Part shown: positions 56,793-63,891 of the stretch, piece by piece
Position numbering within the stretch: the stretch's first letter is position 1
How the letters are laid out: every line of letters starts with the position of its first letter
DNA from: Rhodobacteraceae bacterium UBA6796
Lineage (GTDB): Bacteria; Pseudomonadota; Alphaproteobacteria; Rhodobacterales; Rhodobacteraceae
Reading direction: 5' to 3'
DNA: 64,000 bases
Assembly (NCBI GenBank): GCA_002452815.1
Contig: DKFM01000020.1
Span: 161,324 to 225,323 of the forward strand
Translations under genes and position numbers: made by a program
The notes under the pieces: generated by a model
The model's input: the letters and a program-made list of their open reading frames with translations, nothing else
Database searches by the model: none
Told to the model about the DNA's origin: nothing

Positions 56793-56821
56793 CCCGCACC
56801 GAGAGGATCGCGGGCTTTTTT
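56793..56821 (+). terminator. Leader terminator 1
   Basis: CCCGC / GCGGG stem around a 12-base loop, then six T. The sequence AGGATCGCGGGCTTTTT is shared with the second unit 66 bases downstream. Confidence 0.65.
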
Positions 56822-56858
56822 GTGTCTGCACTCTAGAGCTTAAAACTGCCTGACCCGC

Positions 56859-56881
56859 CCCGCAAGGATCGCGGGCTTTTT
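56859..56881 (+). terminator. Leader terminator 2
   Basis: CCCGC / GCGGG stem around the 7-base loop AAGGATC, then five T, ending 24 bases before the start codon of the next gene. Confidence 0.65.
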
Positions 56882-56905
56882 CATTTCAGCAACACCGAGG
56901 AAATT

Positions 56906-58330
56906 ATGCCTAAAGATACGAGAAGCTACGTCAAACAATCAGAACAATTCGGCTCCCTGCATGAGGGTAGCGCCCAAGTATGGCAAGATTTCGAGCCGAA
57001 AGACTCTATCAACATGTCAAGGTTGTTAGAAGCTTTGAGCGCCCATGGGGAAATGCTTAACCCGAAAATGAAAAACGACATGAAGCGGATTCGCGTAATA
57101 TCTGACTTGATCATGGCAGAAAAATACGCTCGCAACGGGCTTGTGTTCTGGCCGATGGGCGCAAACGAATTCTCTGGTGGCGCCTATTCTTACCGCATTG
57201 CAAAGATAATCAAGGAGGATTTTGAAAGGAGAGGATGGATTTCGCTAAAGCAGCCAGCAAGCAAGAAAGATGGATTGGCTCGTATCTACCGAATTTCGTT
57301 TCCCTTCGACACATCAGACATGAATTTTAAGCGGCACGGATTAACGCCTGATGTTATTGTAAAATCCAGAAAGACTCGTGATGATGCTGGAAGGCTGGTC
57401 GGCGGAAAAAGAATTTCCCTTAAATGCTTTAGGGCGCAGGCATCCAAATCCAGAAGTTTTGTGAGTCAAATTAATTCAACACTTAACCTGCATCCCCTCA
57501 TTAGTGCGGAGGGGCAAGTTTTCGACCACGGCAGGCGTATCTTCAATAATGGTTCACTCACCGAGGGCGGCAGGTTTTATGGACCATGGCAAAACTTCAA
57601 TGAGGGTGAACGGCTGCGAATGAGGATAGACAAAGAGGCCGTATGTGAAATTGACCTGAAAGCCAGCTACTTGAATCTGAGCAACATTTTATTTGATGAT
57701 AGCATATCTCTCGGTGATGATCCTTACGAGAGAATAGGCTTTGTAAACGCAACGAATGATCCTGTTCGTAGAGGGGATATGCGGGGCTTGGCAAAGAGGT
57801 TGGTTGCGACAATCATTGGGAATGAAGGGGGCGCTGAGCCAGAAGAAAGAAGAAGCTTCCCCAAAGGAAAGAAAGTTTGGGACGATGCTAATAACCGATT
57901 TAGAACGGCTTCAGTCAGGGATGAATTTGGATTGAGGCACAGAGAGAAAGCGGATACATACTACGCAGAAATTTTGACTGCATTTCCTTTTTTAAGGAAG
58001 GCGCAGGGGAAGTGGGGACCCCTTATGTTTCTAGAAAGTGAAATTGTTTTGGGTGCGGTTCATGACCTTTCTCTGAAAAATATTCCCGCCTATCCGGTTC
58101 ACGACTCTCTCATCTGCAAAGTTTCCGACAAAGATCAAGTTATCTCTGCCTTGCAAGGAAGGATGCAGCATCACTTGAAAACGACATTCAGCATGGATGT
58201 TACAGAATGCGAAAAGCAGCCTTACCTTATCTCTTCGCTTGGAGGAGCCGATCAACTCACTGAAATAGAAAGTGACAAGCAAGACAATGATTGGGAAGAT
58301 GACTATATAAGTCTCATAGAAGAAGATTAA
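56906..58330 (+). CDS. Protein with family-A-polymerase-like palm motifs, unknown family
   Basis: A 474-residue AT-rich gene product. Residues about 60-140 look like a helix-rich N-terminal domain (LIMAEKYARNGLVFWPMGAN). From residue 205 the order of motifs resembles a family-A DNA polymerase or single-subunit RNA polymerase palm: GGRFYGPWQNF then CEIDLKASYLNLSNIL (motif A, Asp250), RRGDMRGLAKRLVATIIGNE (motif B-like, Arg289/Arg294 and Lys297) and YPVHDSLIC (motif C, His399-Asp400). No exonuclease domain is present. The C-terminus is acidic. GAGGAA precedes the ATG. A replication, primer or defence role is possible; the assignment rests on motif reading only. Confidence 0.6.
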   Translation: MPKDTRSYVKQSEQFGSLHEGSAQVWQDFEPKDSINMSRLLEALSAHGEMLNPKMKNDMKRIRVISDLIMAEKYARNGLVFWPMGANEFSGGAYSYRIAKIIKEDFERRGWISLKQPASKKDGLARIYRISFPFDTSDMNFKRHGLTPDVIVKSRKTRDDAGRLVGGKRISLKCFRAQASKSRSFVSQINSTLNLHPLISAEGQVFDHGRRIFNNGSLTEGGRFYGPWQNFNEGERLRMRIDKEAVCEIDLKASYLNLSNILFDDSISLGDDPYERIGFVNATNDPVRRGDMRGLAKRLVATIIGNEGGAEPEERRSFPKGKKVWDDANNRFRTASVRDEFGLRHREKADTYYAEILTAFPFLRKAQGKWGPLMFLESEIVLGAVHDLSLKNIPAYPVHDSLICKVSDKDQVISALQGRMQHHLKTTFSMDVTECEKQPYLISSLGGADQLTEIESDKQDNDWEDDYISLIEED

Positions 58331-58517
58331 AAACAGATCAGGGAAGGAGGTAGGATAAGGTATAGAATAACATTTGAGCAAGACGTAGAACATTTGCAGC
58401 GGCTTCAAATGGCCGCTGTAACACTTCCATGAGCGCGGAACACGCCGAATCTTCTGGACTACCCGCACCGCATGGATCAACCTGCACAAAATTTCAAAAC
58501 AAGCACATGGTGATGAA

Positions 58518-59000
58518 ATGGCAAATTGCACAAATTGCGGAAAGAAACTTCCTATACTCGGCGGCGTTCACGGGCTGTGTTCCGAATGCCATATTGCGTC
58601 TATTGGGAACTCCAAGGTCGATGAAGAGAAGAAACAAGAGAAAGCACAAGAACTTGCCACAGAGAGGCAAGAAATCAACGCTATCCTACTCACCACCGAG
58701 ACCGCACCCAATCTGAACATTATCGAGCGGATCGAGATCGTCACCGCAGAATGCGCCTTCGGTATGAATATTTTTCGCGATCTGTTCGCAGCGGTTCGGG
58801 ATGTTGTTGGGGGCAGGTCGGAAGCGGTGCAAAAAACCATGCGAGACGCACGGAAAACCGCTCTGCATGAACTCAAGCGGGAAGCTTGGCTTGTGGGGGC
58901 TAACGCTGTGGTGGGCGTCGATCTGGACTACACCGAGATCAGCAGCAGCGGAAACATGATCCTGCTTGTGGCCTCGGGGACTGCTGTTCGTATCGGGTGA
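58518..59000 (+). CDS. Zinc-ribbon YbjQ-family protein
   Basis: A 160-residue protein. The N-terminus has a four-cysteine ribbon (Cys4, Cys7, Cys21, Cys24 in MANCTNCGKKLP and GLCSECHIA). The rest is the YbjQ/UPF0145 fold: NIIERIEIVTAECAFGMNIF, TALHELKREAWLVGANAVVG, and VASGTAVRIG. YbjQ proteins are small pentameric proteins of unknown role; fusion to a zinc ribbon is found in several bacteria. It is the last gene before the right end of the island. Confidence 0.85.
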   Translation: MANCTNCGKKLPILGGVHGLCSECHIASIGNSKVDEEKKQEKAQELATERQEINAILLTTETAPNLNIIERIEIVTAECAFGMNIFRDLFAAVRDVVGGRSEAVQKTMRDARKTALHELKREAWLVGANAVVGVDLDYTEISSSGNMILLVASGTAVRIG

Positions 59001-59014
59001 CGGGAAACTGACCC

Positions 59015-59043
59015 TGTCCCACATCTTGTCCCACATTGTGGGA
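59015..59043. repeat. Direct and inverted repeats near the right island end
   Basis: TGTCCCACAT occurs at 59015 and again at 59027, and TCCCACA-T-TGTGGGA (59029-59043) is a perfect 7-bp palindrome. It lies about 100 bases inside the right attachment site, a usual position for integrase arm or excisionase sites. Confidence 0.5.
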
Positions 59044-59143
59044 TTTGCTAGCTTGTCGGCAGTTTCCTTGCGGGTGTCGGCCACGGCCAACTCGTTGGAC
59101 GGGGACGGAAGATGCCATTGAACTGAAAGGAAAATGGTATCGT

Positions 59144-59211
59144 TAGCTCAATGGTAGAGCCGCAGCTTCCCAAGCTGATGACGAGGGTTCGATTCCCTTC
59201 ACCCGCTCCAA
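59144..59211 (+). repeat. Right attachment site (attR): partial tRNA-Gly copy
   Basis: 68 bases identical to 51225-51292, covering the D arm to the CCA end of tRNA-Gly(CCC). The 5' acceptor strand is replaced by GGTATCGT, so no working tRNA is formed. Confidence 0.92.
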
Positions 59212-59544
59212 TCCCACACCAAAATGCCACATCCGCGCGCCATTGAGCGTGCCTTGTCGGGTGCTGCGTGCATCAGGTTGTGTGGCCGCCTCGATTGTGG
59301 ATTGCCCGGGAATATACCCGATCATTTCTGTAGGTTTTATCTGGCCAATATACGCGCCGGATGCTAGAGCAGCAACAGACGCGAAGCCGATTCCAGCCAC
59401 GCACGAGACATCCGTCAGGGCCTTTCCTTGCCGACAAGGGGCCGAGTGCCTGCCCGGCTGCGCCGTTTCCGCGCGTGCCGGCCACCGCCTCCCCCGTCAG
59501 CCCCCGATCGCCCGACGGACCATGCCCGCAGACGGAGAGCGCAG
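59212..59544. other. Non-coding gap between attR and exbB
   Basis: 333 bases with no supported gene. Composition returns to host-like GC after about 59350. The region holds an uncharacterised short inverted stretch (CCCGGGAATATACCCG near 59307) and would contain the exbB promoter; I see no clear -35/-10 pair. Confidence 0.5.
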
Positions 59545-60273
59545 ATGTTCCCGACCGAGACCCAAGAGATCCTCCTTCCGACGCTTGCACGGATGCGCGA
59601 ATTCGTGTTGCTCGGTGGCCCTGCGATGTGGGCAATCGCCGTGCTGTCCACGATCACCCTGGCGCTGATCCTGTGGAAGACCTGGCGGCTGGCGATGCTG
59701 GGCGCCTGGTCGGGCGGCAAGGCGGTCGAGCGCGCGTTGGCGGATTGGGCGGCGGATCGGCACGACACGGCAATCGCCAGTCTCGCGGCGCGGCACGGCC
59801 TGCGCGCACGGCTGGTCTGTGCTGCGATGCACGCCGATCGCACCCCGGGCCTGCGCCCCGAGGACGCGCAGGCCGAGACGGTGCGCGTGGCCAAGATGTT
59901 GCTGGCGCAGGCGCGCGCCGGCTTGCGCGGGATCGAGCTTGCCGCCGTGATCGGCCCGCTGCTGGGTCTGCTGGGCACCGTAACCGGCATGATCGCGGCC
60001 TTTCAGGCGTTGCAAGAGGCCGGCGCCCGTGCCGATCCCGCGACGCTGGCCGGGGGCATCTGGGAGGCGCTGCTGACCACGGCTGCAGGCATGGCGGTGG
60101 CGATCCCGGCGCAGATCGCGTTGTCCTGGTTCGAAAGCGTGATCGAACGGCTGCGCCACGACATGGAAGACGCCGCAACCCGTGTTTTCGTGGCGCGCCC
60201 GGATACGCGGCATGCCGCGCAGCCGCTTGCCCGCGCCCGTCATGCTCCCGCGCAACTTCATGTGGCTGAATGA
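59545..60273 (+). CDS. exbB: ExbB/TolQ-family proton channel protein
   Basis: A 242-residue MotA/TolQ/ExbB-family protein with membrane helices at about 25-45, 130-155 and 175-195. The conserved core GIELAAVIGPLLGLLGTVTGM and the LLTTAAGMAVAIPAQI helix are clear. It forms the proton channel with ExbD and energises TonB at the outer membrane. The ATG at 59545 has GGAG. It overlaps exbD by four bases. Confidence 0.93.
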   Translation: MFPTETQEILLPTLARMREFVLLGGPAMWAIAVLSTITLALILWKTWRLAMLGAWSGGKAVERALADWAADRHDTAIASLAARHGLRARLVCAAMHADRTPGLRPEDAQAETVRVAKMLLAQARAGLRGIELAAVIGPLLGLLGTVTGMIAAFQALQEAGARADPATLAGGIWEALLTTAAGMAVAIPAQIALSWFESVIERLRHDMEDAATRVFVARPDTRHAAQPLARARHAPAQLHVAE

Positions 60274-60650
60274 TGCTGTCGCTGGACGCGCCGCGCGGCA
60301 CGCGCAAGCCCGACCTGACCCCGATGATCGACGTGGTCTTTCTGCTGCTGGTGTTTTTCATGCTCGCCTCGCGTCTGTCGAATGATGCGGCGCTCCCGCT
60401 GGCCAACGGCGCGGCTGCCTCCGATACCGCCCCGGTCGAATTGCGGCTGGTCGAATTGCGCCCCGAGGGGGTGTTGCTCAACGGCCTGCCGGTTGCGCTG
60501 CCCGATCTGCCGGCCGCTTTGCAGGCACGCGAAACGCCGCCCGAGGCCCCGGTGGTCCTGCGCGGGCGCGATGTGACGATGCAAGACCTCGTGGCGGTGA
60601 TGGAACGGCTGCGCGCTGCCGGTTTCACCCGCCTCATGCTGGTGGAGTGA
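60270..60650 (+). CDS. exbD: ExbD-family protein, first copy
   Basis: A 126-residue ExbD/TolR-family protein. It has one helix beginning with the conserved Asp in KPDLTPMIDVVFLLLVFFM, which carries protons, and a small periplasmic domain. It starts within the exbB stop (ATGA). Confidence 0.92.
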   Translation: MMLSLDAPRGTRKPDLTPMIDVVFLLLVFFMLASRLSNDAALPLANGAAASDTAPVELRLVELRPEGVLLNGLPVALPDLPAALQARETPPEAPVVLRGRDVTMQDLVAVMERLRAAGFTRLMLVE

Positions 60651-60653
60651 GCA

Positions 60654-61094
60654 ATGCAGATCCCCTCGTCCCGCCCCGCGGGCAGCACCGGAAACCTGCT
60701 GCCGATGATCAATGTCGTCTTCCTGTTGCTGATCTTCTTCCTCATATCGGCGCAGCTGGCCCCGCCCGAACCCTTCGCCGTGACCCCGCCGCAGGCCGAG
60801 GCCGCCTCCGAGGCGCAGGGTGAATTCACCCTGCATCTGGCCGCCGATGGCATTCTGGCCTTTCACGACACGCAAAGCCCCGCGCCGGACACGGATGCGG
60901 CGGTGCTGGCGGCGCTGGCGGCCCAATGCACCGCCTATTGCGCGCAAAACGATTGCACGGCCGAAGCGCCACGCCTGATGCTGCGTGCCGATGCGCAAAC
61001 CGGGGTCGCCCGTCTGGCCGCGCTGCTGCCGCAGCTGGGGCAGATGGGCTTTGCCGTGACCGATCTGGTCGTGCGCGCCGGAGAGGCCGGATGA
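60654..61094 (+). CDS. exbD: ExbD-family protein, second copy
   Basis: A 146-residue ExbD-like protein. The helix starts NLLPMINVVFLLLIFFL, where the usual Asp of the D-V-V-F position is Asn (INVVF), so the proton-carrying residue is missing. Two cysteines (AYCAQNDCTAEA) may form a disulfide in the periplasmic part. It follows the first exbD by 3 bases. Confidence 0.9.
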   Translation: MQIPSSRPAGSTGNLLPMINVVFLLLIFFLISAQLAPPEPFAVTPPQAEAASEAQGEFTLHLAADGILAFHDTQSPAPDTDAAVLAALAAQCTAYCAQNDCTAEAPRLMLRADAQTGVARLAALLPQLGQMGFAVTDLVVRAGEAG

Positions 61095-61951
61095 CCCTGC
61101 GCGGAATGACCGAAATCGCGGTCTTCGGGATCGTGGCGCTGGCGCTGCAGGCGGCGGTGTTCCTCGTGCGCCTGCCCGAAGGCGGGGCCGAGGCTGCGGG
61201 GCTGCAGGGCGACACGCTGAACAGTCTCGAGGCCGCCAGCGCAGCGGTTCAGCAAATGGTCGCCCGTTTCGATGCCCCCCTGACCGACACTCCCCCCCTG
61301 CCCGAGCCGCTGCCACCCCTGCTCATCGCGCCCCCTTCCCCGCCGCAAGTGCCCCTTGCGCTTCTGCCCCCGCTGCCTGCACTGCCCGCCATCGCGGCCC
61401 CTGAACGCCCCCGCGCCGAGGTGCCTCCAGATCCCGAGGTCGAAGCGAAGGCCGATCCCGTCCCCGACACCCGCCCCACGCCGAAACCCGAAGCGCGGAA
61501 GAAACAGGCGCGCCCCGCGAAGGAACCGGCCGCGACCGCCCCACGCCAGGCGAAATCCGGCCAGGATCAGGATCAGGCCGCACAGCGCGCCAAAGGCACC
61601 GGCGGCAACAGGCAGGCCGGCCAGAGCAACCAGGCCCAAAGCGCCACCGCATCGCCCGCCAGGGCCCGCAGCCTGATCGCCGAATGGGGCGGCACGATCC
61701 GGGCGCGGATCGAACGCGCCAAACGCCCGCCCTCGGGCGCGGGGCGCGGACGGGGCGTGACCACCGTGCGGCTGACCGTGACACGCGCGGGTCAACTTGC
61801 CAGCGCATCGGTCGCGCGGTCTTCGGGCAACCCCGCCCTGGATCAGGCCGCGCTCTCTGCCGTGCGCCGCGCCGGCCGGTTCCCGCCCGCCCCCGCAGGT
61901 CTGAGCGATCCGACCTACCGCTTCGCCGTCGAGATCCAGTTCGCCCGCTGA
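61091..61951 (+). CDS. tonB: TonB-family energy transducer
   Basis: A 286-residue TonB-like protein with an N-terminal membrane helix (AVFGIVALALQAAVFLV), a long proline- and lysine-rich linker, and a TonB C-terminal domain (VTTVRLTVTRAGQLASASVA, ALSAVRRAGRFPPAP, YRFAVEIQFAR). The start overlaps exbD by four bases. It passes energy from the ExbBD complex to outer-membrane receptors; the receptor is not in the window. Confidence 0.9.
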   Translation: MTLRGMTEIAVFGIVALALQAAVFLVRLPEGGAEAAGLQGDTLNSLEAASAAVQQMVARFDAPLTDTPPLPEPLPPLLIAPPSPPQVPLALLPPLPALPAIAAPERPRAEVPPDPEVEAKADPVPDTRPTPKPEARKKQARPAKEPAATAPRQAKSGQDQDQAAQRAKGTGGNRQAGQSNQAQSATASPARARSLIAEWGGTIRARIERAKRPPSGAGRGRGVTTVRLTVTRAGQLASASVARSSGNPALDQAALSAVRRAGRFPPAPAGLSDPTYRFAVEIQFAR

Positions 61952-62028
61952 GCGCGGCTGCGCTTTGCACTGGCGTGCGCGCGATGGCTTGGCTAACACC
62001 GCCACAGCATCAGCAACAGGAGGGCCCC

Positions 62029-62379
62029 ATGGCCACGATTGAACGCATCGAATGCGGCGCGCGGATGAGCGAAGCCGTCACCTATAACGGCCTGATCTGG
62101 CTGGCCGGTCAGGTCGGCACCCCGGACACCAGCGTGACCGAACAGACCACGGCGATTCTGGCCAATATCGACCGGCTTCTGGCTGCGGCCGGATCGGACA
62201 AGACCCGCATCCTGAGCGCACAGATCTGGCTGGCCGACATCGCGGATTTTGCCGAGATGAACGCGGTCTGGGACGCCTGGGTGCCCGCAGGCCTCTGCCC
62301 CGCGCGCGCCACCGGCGAGGCGAAACTGGCCGCGCCCGGCTACAAGGTGGAAATCATCATCACCGCCGCGCAGGGCTGA
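62029..62379 (+). CDS. RidA/YjgF-family protein
   Basis: A 116-residue RidA-superfamily protein with GLIWLAGQVGTPDTSVTEQT, DKTRILSAQIWLADIADFAE and the Arg/Glu end (CPARATGEAKLAAPGYKVEI). Family members deaminate reactive enamines, though this subgroup's substrate is not known. AACAGGAGGG precedes the start. Confidence 0.9.
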   Translation: MATIERIECGARMSEAVTYNGLIWLAGQVGTPDTSVTEQTTAILANIDRLLAAAGSDKTRILSAQIWLADIADFAEMNAVWDAWVPAGLCPARATGEAKLAAPGYKVEIIITAAQG

Positions 62380-62392
62380 GCCCGGCGCGCTG

Positions 62393-62530
62393 AGGGGGGC
62401 GCTGCCCCCCGGCTTCGCCGCCCCCCGGGATATTTCGGCCAGAAAGAAAGCCGACCGCAAAGGCCCTTTCATCTTGCCATACATACCTCGGGGGTGAATG
62501 CGGCGCAGCCGCAGAGGGGGCAGCGCCCCC
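62393..62530. repeat. Complete composite intergenic repeat
   Basis: Left arm GGGGGGCGCTGCCCCC, inner GGGATATTTCGGCCAGAAAG, diverged inner partner CATACATACCTCGGGGG and right arm GGGGGCAGCGCCCCC, between convergent genes. Confidence 0.88.
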
Positions 62531-62539
62531 TCCCCGCCC

Positions 62540-62968
62540 TCAGGCCGCCGCGGTCTGGGACGCCAGAAGCCGGATCCGCTCGACCATCGCGCGCACCCCG
62601 TTGGAGCGCTGCTGGCTCAGATGTTCGGTCAGTCCGAGCCGCCCCAGTTCCGCCGCCGCATCGACCTGCAGCACCTCGGCCACGCTCAGCCCGGAATAGA
62701 GCGCGTGCAGCACCGCAATCAGGCCGCGCACGATCATGGCATCCGACTCGCCCGCGAAATCGAAGCGCGCCTGCGGCCCTTGCCCCTCGATCCGTGGCAG
62801 CAGCCAGACCTGACTGGCGCAGCCCTCGACCTTGGTCGCAGGCACTTTCACTGCCGCGTCGAGCGGCGGCATCGCGCGCCCCAGCTCGATCACATGGCGA
62901 TAGCGGTCTTCCCAGTCGTCCAGAAATTCGAAGGTCTCGGCGATTTCTTCAAAGGCTTGCGCGGCCAT
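62540..62968 (-). CDS. sufE: SufE cysteine desulfurase activator
   Basis: A 142-residue SufE with the active Cys50 in TKVEGCASQVWL and GLIAVLHALYSGLSVAEV. It takes sulfane sulfur from SufS for iron-sulfur cluster building. It stands alone, not in a suf operon. Confidence 0.95.
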   Translation of the reverse strand: MAAQAFEEIAETFEFLDDWEDRYRHVIELGRAMPPLDAAVKVPATKVEGCASQVWLLPRIEGQGPQARFDFAGESDAMIVRGLIAVLHALYSGLSVAEVLQVDAAAELGRLGLTEHLSQQRSNGVRAMVERIRLLASQTAAA

Positions 62969-63091
62969 CTGCCCCTCCTGTCACTTGCCCCCTGCCTAAC
63001 GCGACGGGGCGCGAGGGTCCAGTGGCGGCTTTTCAAACCCCGCGCGATGGGCTACCCAAGGCAGAACGCTGCCGCAGCCTTGGGAGACCCC

Positions 63092-63577
63092 ATGAAAACG
63101 CCCCTGATCGCCTCGCTCGTCCTTGCCACGGCTCTGGCCGGTTGCGGTTTCGGGCAAAGCCGCCTGAACCCGTTCAACTGGTTCGGCCCCTCGCGGCCCG
63201 AGCCCACGACGCTGGCCCCCGAAGGCGGCTATGCCGAGGCGCGTGGCGATTTCCGCGTCGAGGCCGCCACGATCACCCGGCTCGAGATCAAGCCGACGCA
63301 GGGCGGCGCCATTGTCTCGGCCGCCGGGCTGCCGCCGACGCAGGGCTGGTGGGATGCCGAGCTGATCGCCGAGAACGACGGCTATCCGGTTGACGGGGTG
63401 ATGAGCTATCGCTTCGTGCTGGCCGAACCGCAGCCCGGAAGCCCGGCTGCAAGCCGTGTGAGCACCCCGGAGTCGCGCGAAGTCACCGTGGCCGCCTTCA
63501 TCTCGAACGCGCGTCTGGCCTCGGTCAGCAAGGTCGTGGTCAGCGGTGCGGGCAACGCCCGCTCGGTCAGCCGCTAA
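63092..63577 (+). CDS. Small lipoprotein of unknown function
   Basis: A 161-residue protein with signal peptide and lipobox (MKTPLIASLVLATALAGC). The mature part has FNWFGPSRPEPTTLAPEGG, a beta-rich middle (RLEIKPTQGGAIVSAAGLPP) and VTVAAFISNARLASVSKVVV. GGGAG precedes the ATG. I do not recognise a named family; similar lipoproteins occur in other Rhodobacterales. Confidence 0.85.
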   Translation: MKTPLIASLVLATALAGCGFGQSRLNPFNWFGPSRPEPTTLAPEGGYAEARGDFRVEAATITRLEIKPTQGGAIVSAAGLPPTQGWWDAELIAENDGYPVDGVMSYRFVLAEPQPGSPAASRVSTPESREVTVAAFISNARLASVSKVVVSGAGNARSVSR

Positions 63578-63891
63578 GCGGCGTCCACCCCCGCCGCAAC
63601 ACCGGATTTCACGTCCGAACGTCACAACACACGCGCCCCCGGGTCTTGCGGGGGGGTGTGCTGGTGTCGGCATGCAACGCGATGCGGCGGCGGGTCCAAA
63701 ACCGACATGATGCTTTTTGCGGCAAAACGCCCGTCCGTGGCGCAAGTGGCCGGTCATTTCTGCGTCAATATTGCTTTTTATGCAAAATCTTTGCGACTTA
63801 GGCAAATTTTTCTTAGACAAAAGGTCCAAGGGGGCCTGCGCGGCCTCCCAAGAACAAGAATGATCTTCCACACCAACAGGGAGCCTTTGAC
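63578..63891 (+). promoter_or_regulatory. AT-rich upstream region of the last gene
   Basis: 314 bases without a supported gene. The second half is markedly AT-rich (about 63760-63825), in contrast to the host, so it probably carries the promoter of the downstream gene. No perfect sigma-54 or sigma-70 site is evident. Confidence 0.45.

Larger units (their letters stand above)
56513..56905 (+). promoter_or_regulatory. 393-base AT-rich control region before the polymerase-like gene
   Basis: No open frame is convincing. It contains a palindrome AAGTAA-TTGAT-TTACTT (56693-56709) that overlaps a TTGACA box (56708-56713); a clear -10 is not seen. Two tandem hairpin-T tract units follow at 56793 and 56859. 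The repeated TGATATTGATATTATAT stretch lies near 56600. Confidence 0.55.
51225..59211 (+). mobile_element. Integrative genomic island in tRNA-Gly(CCC), about 7.9 kb
   Basis: Bounded by 68-bp direct repeats of the tRNA 3' part. It contains a tyrosine recombinase beside the intact tRNA, an IS-split nuclease gene, an IS5-family element, a serine recombinase, a secreted TolA-like protein, a polymerase-like protein and a zinc-ribbon YbjQ protein. Base composition from about 52.5 to 58.5 kb is clearly AT-richer than the flanks. No phage structural or conjugation genes are present, so it is a small integrative or satellite-like element. Confidence 0.9.

Noticed and set aside
59144..59211. Second functional tRNA-Gly gene
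   Set aside because: The 5' strand of the acceptor stem is missing, so the copy cannot fold into a full tRNA; it is an attachment-site remnant.
62498..63091. Extension of the lipoprotein frame back across sufE
   Set aside because: It is antisense to sufE. The lipoprotein starts at 63092 with a signal peptide and lipobox.
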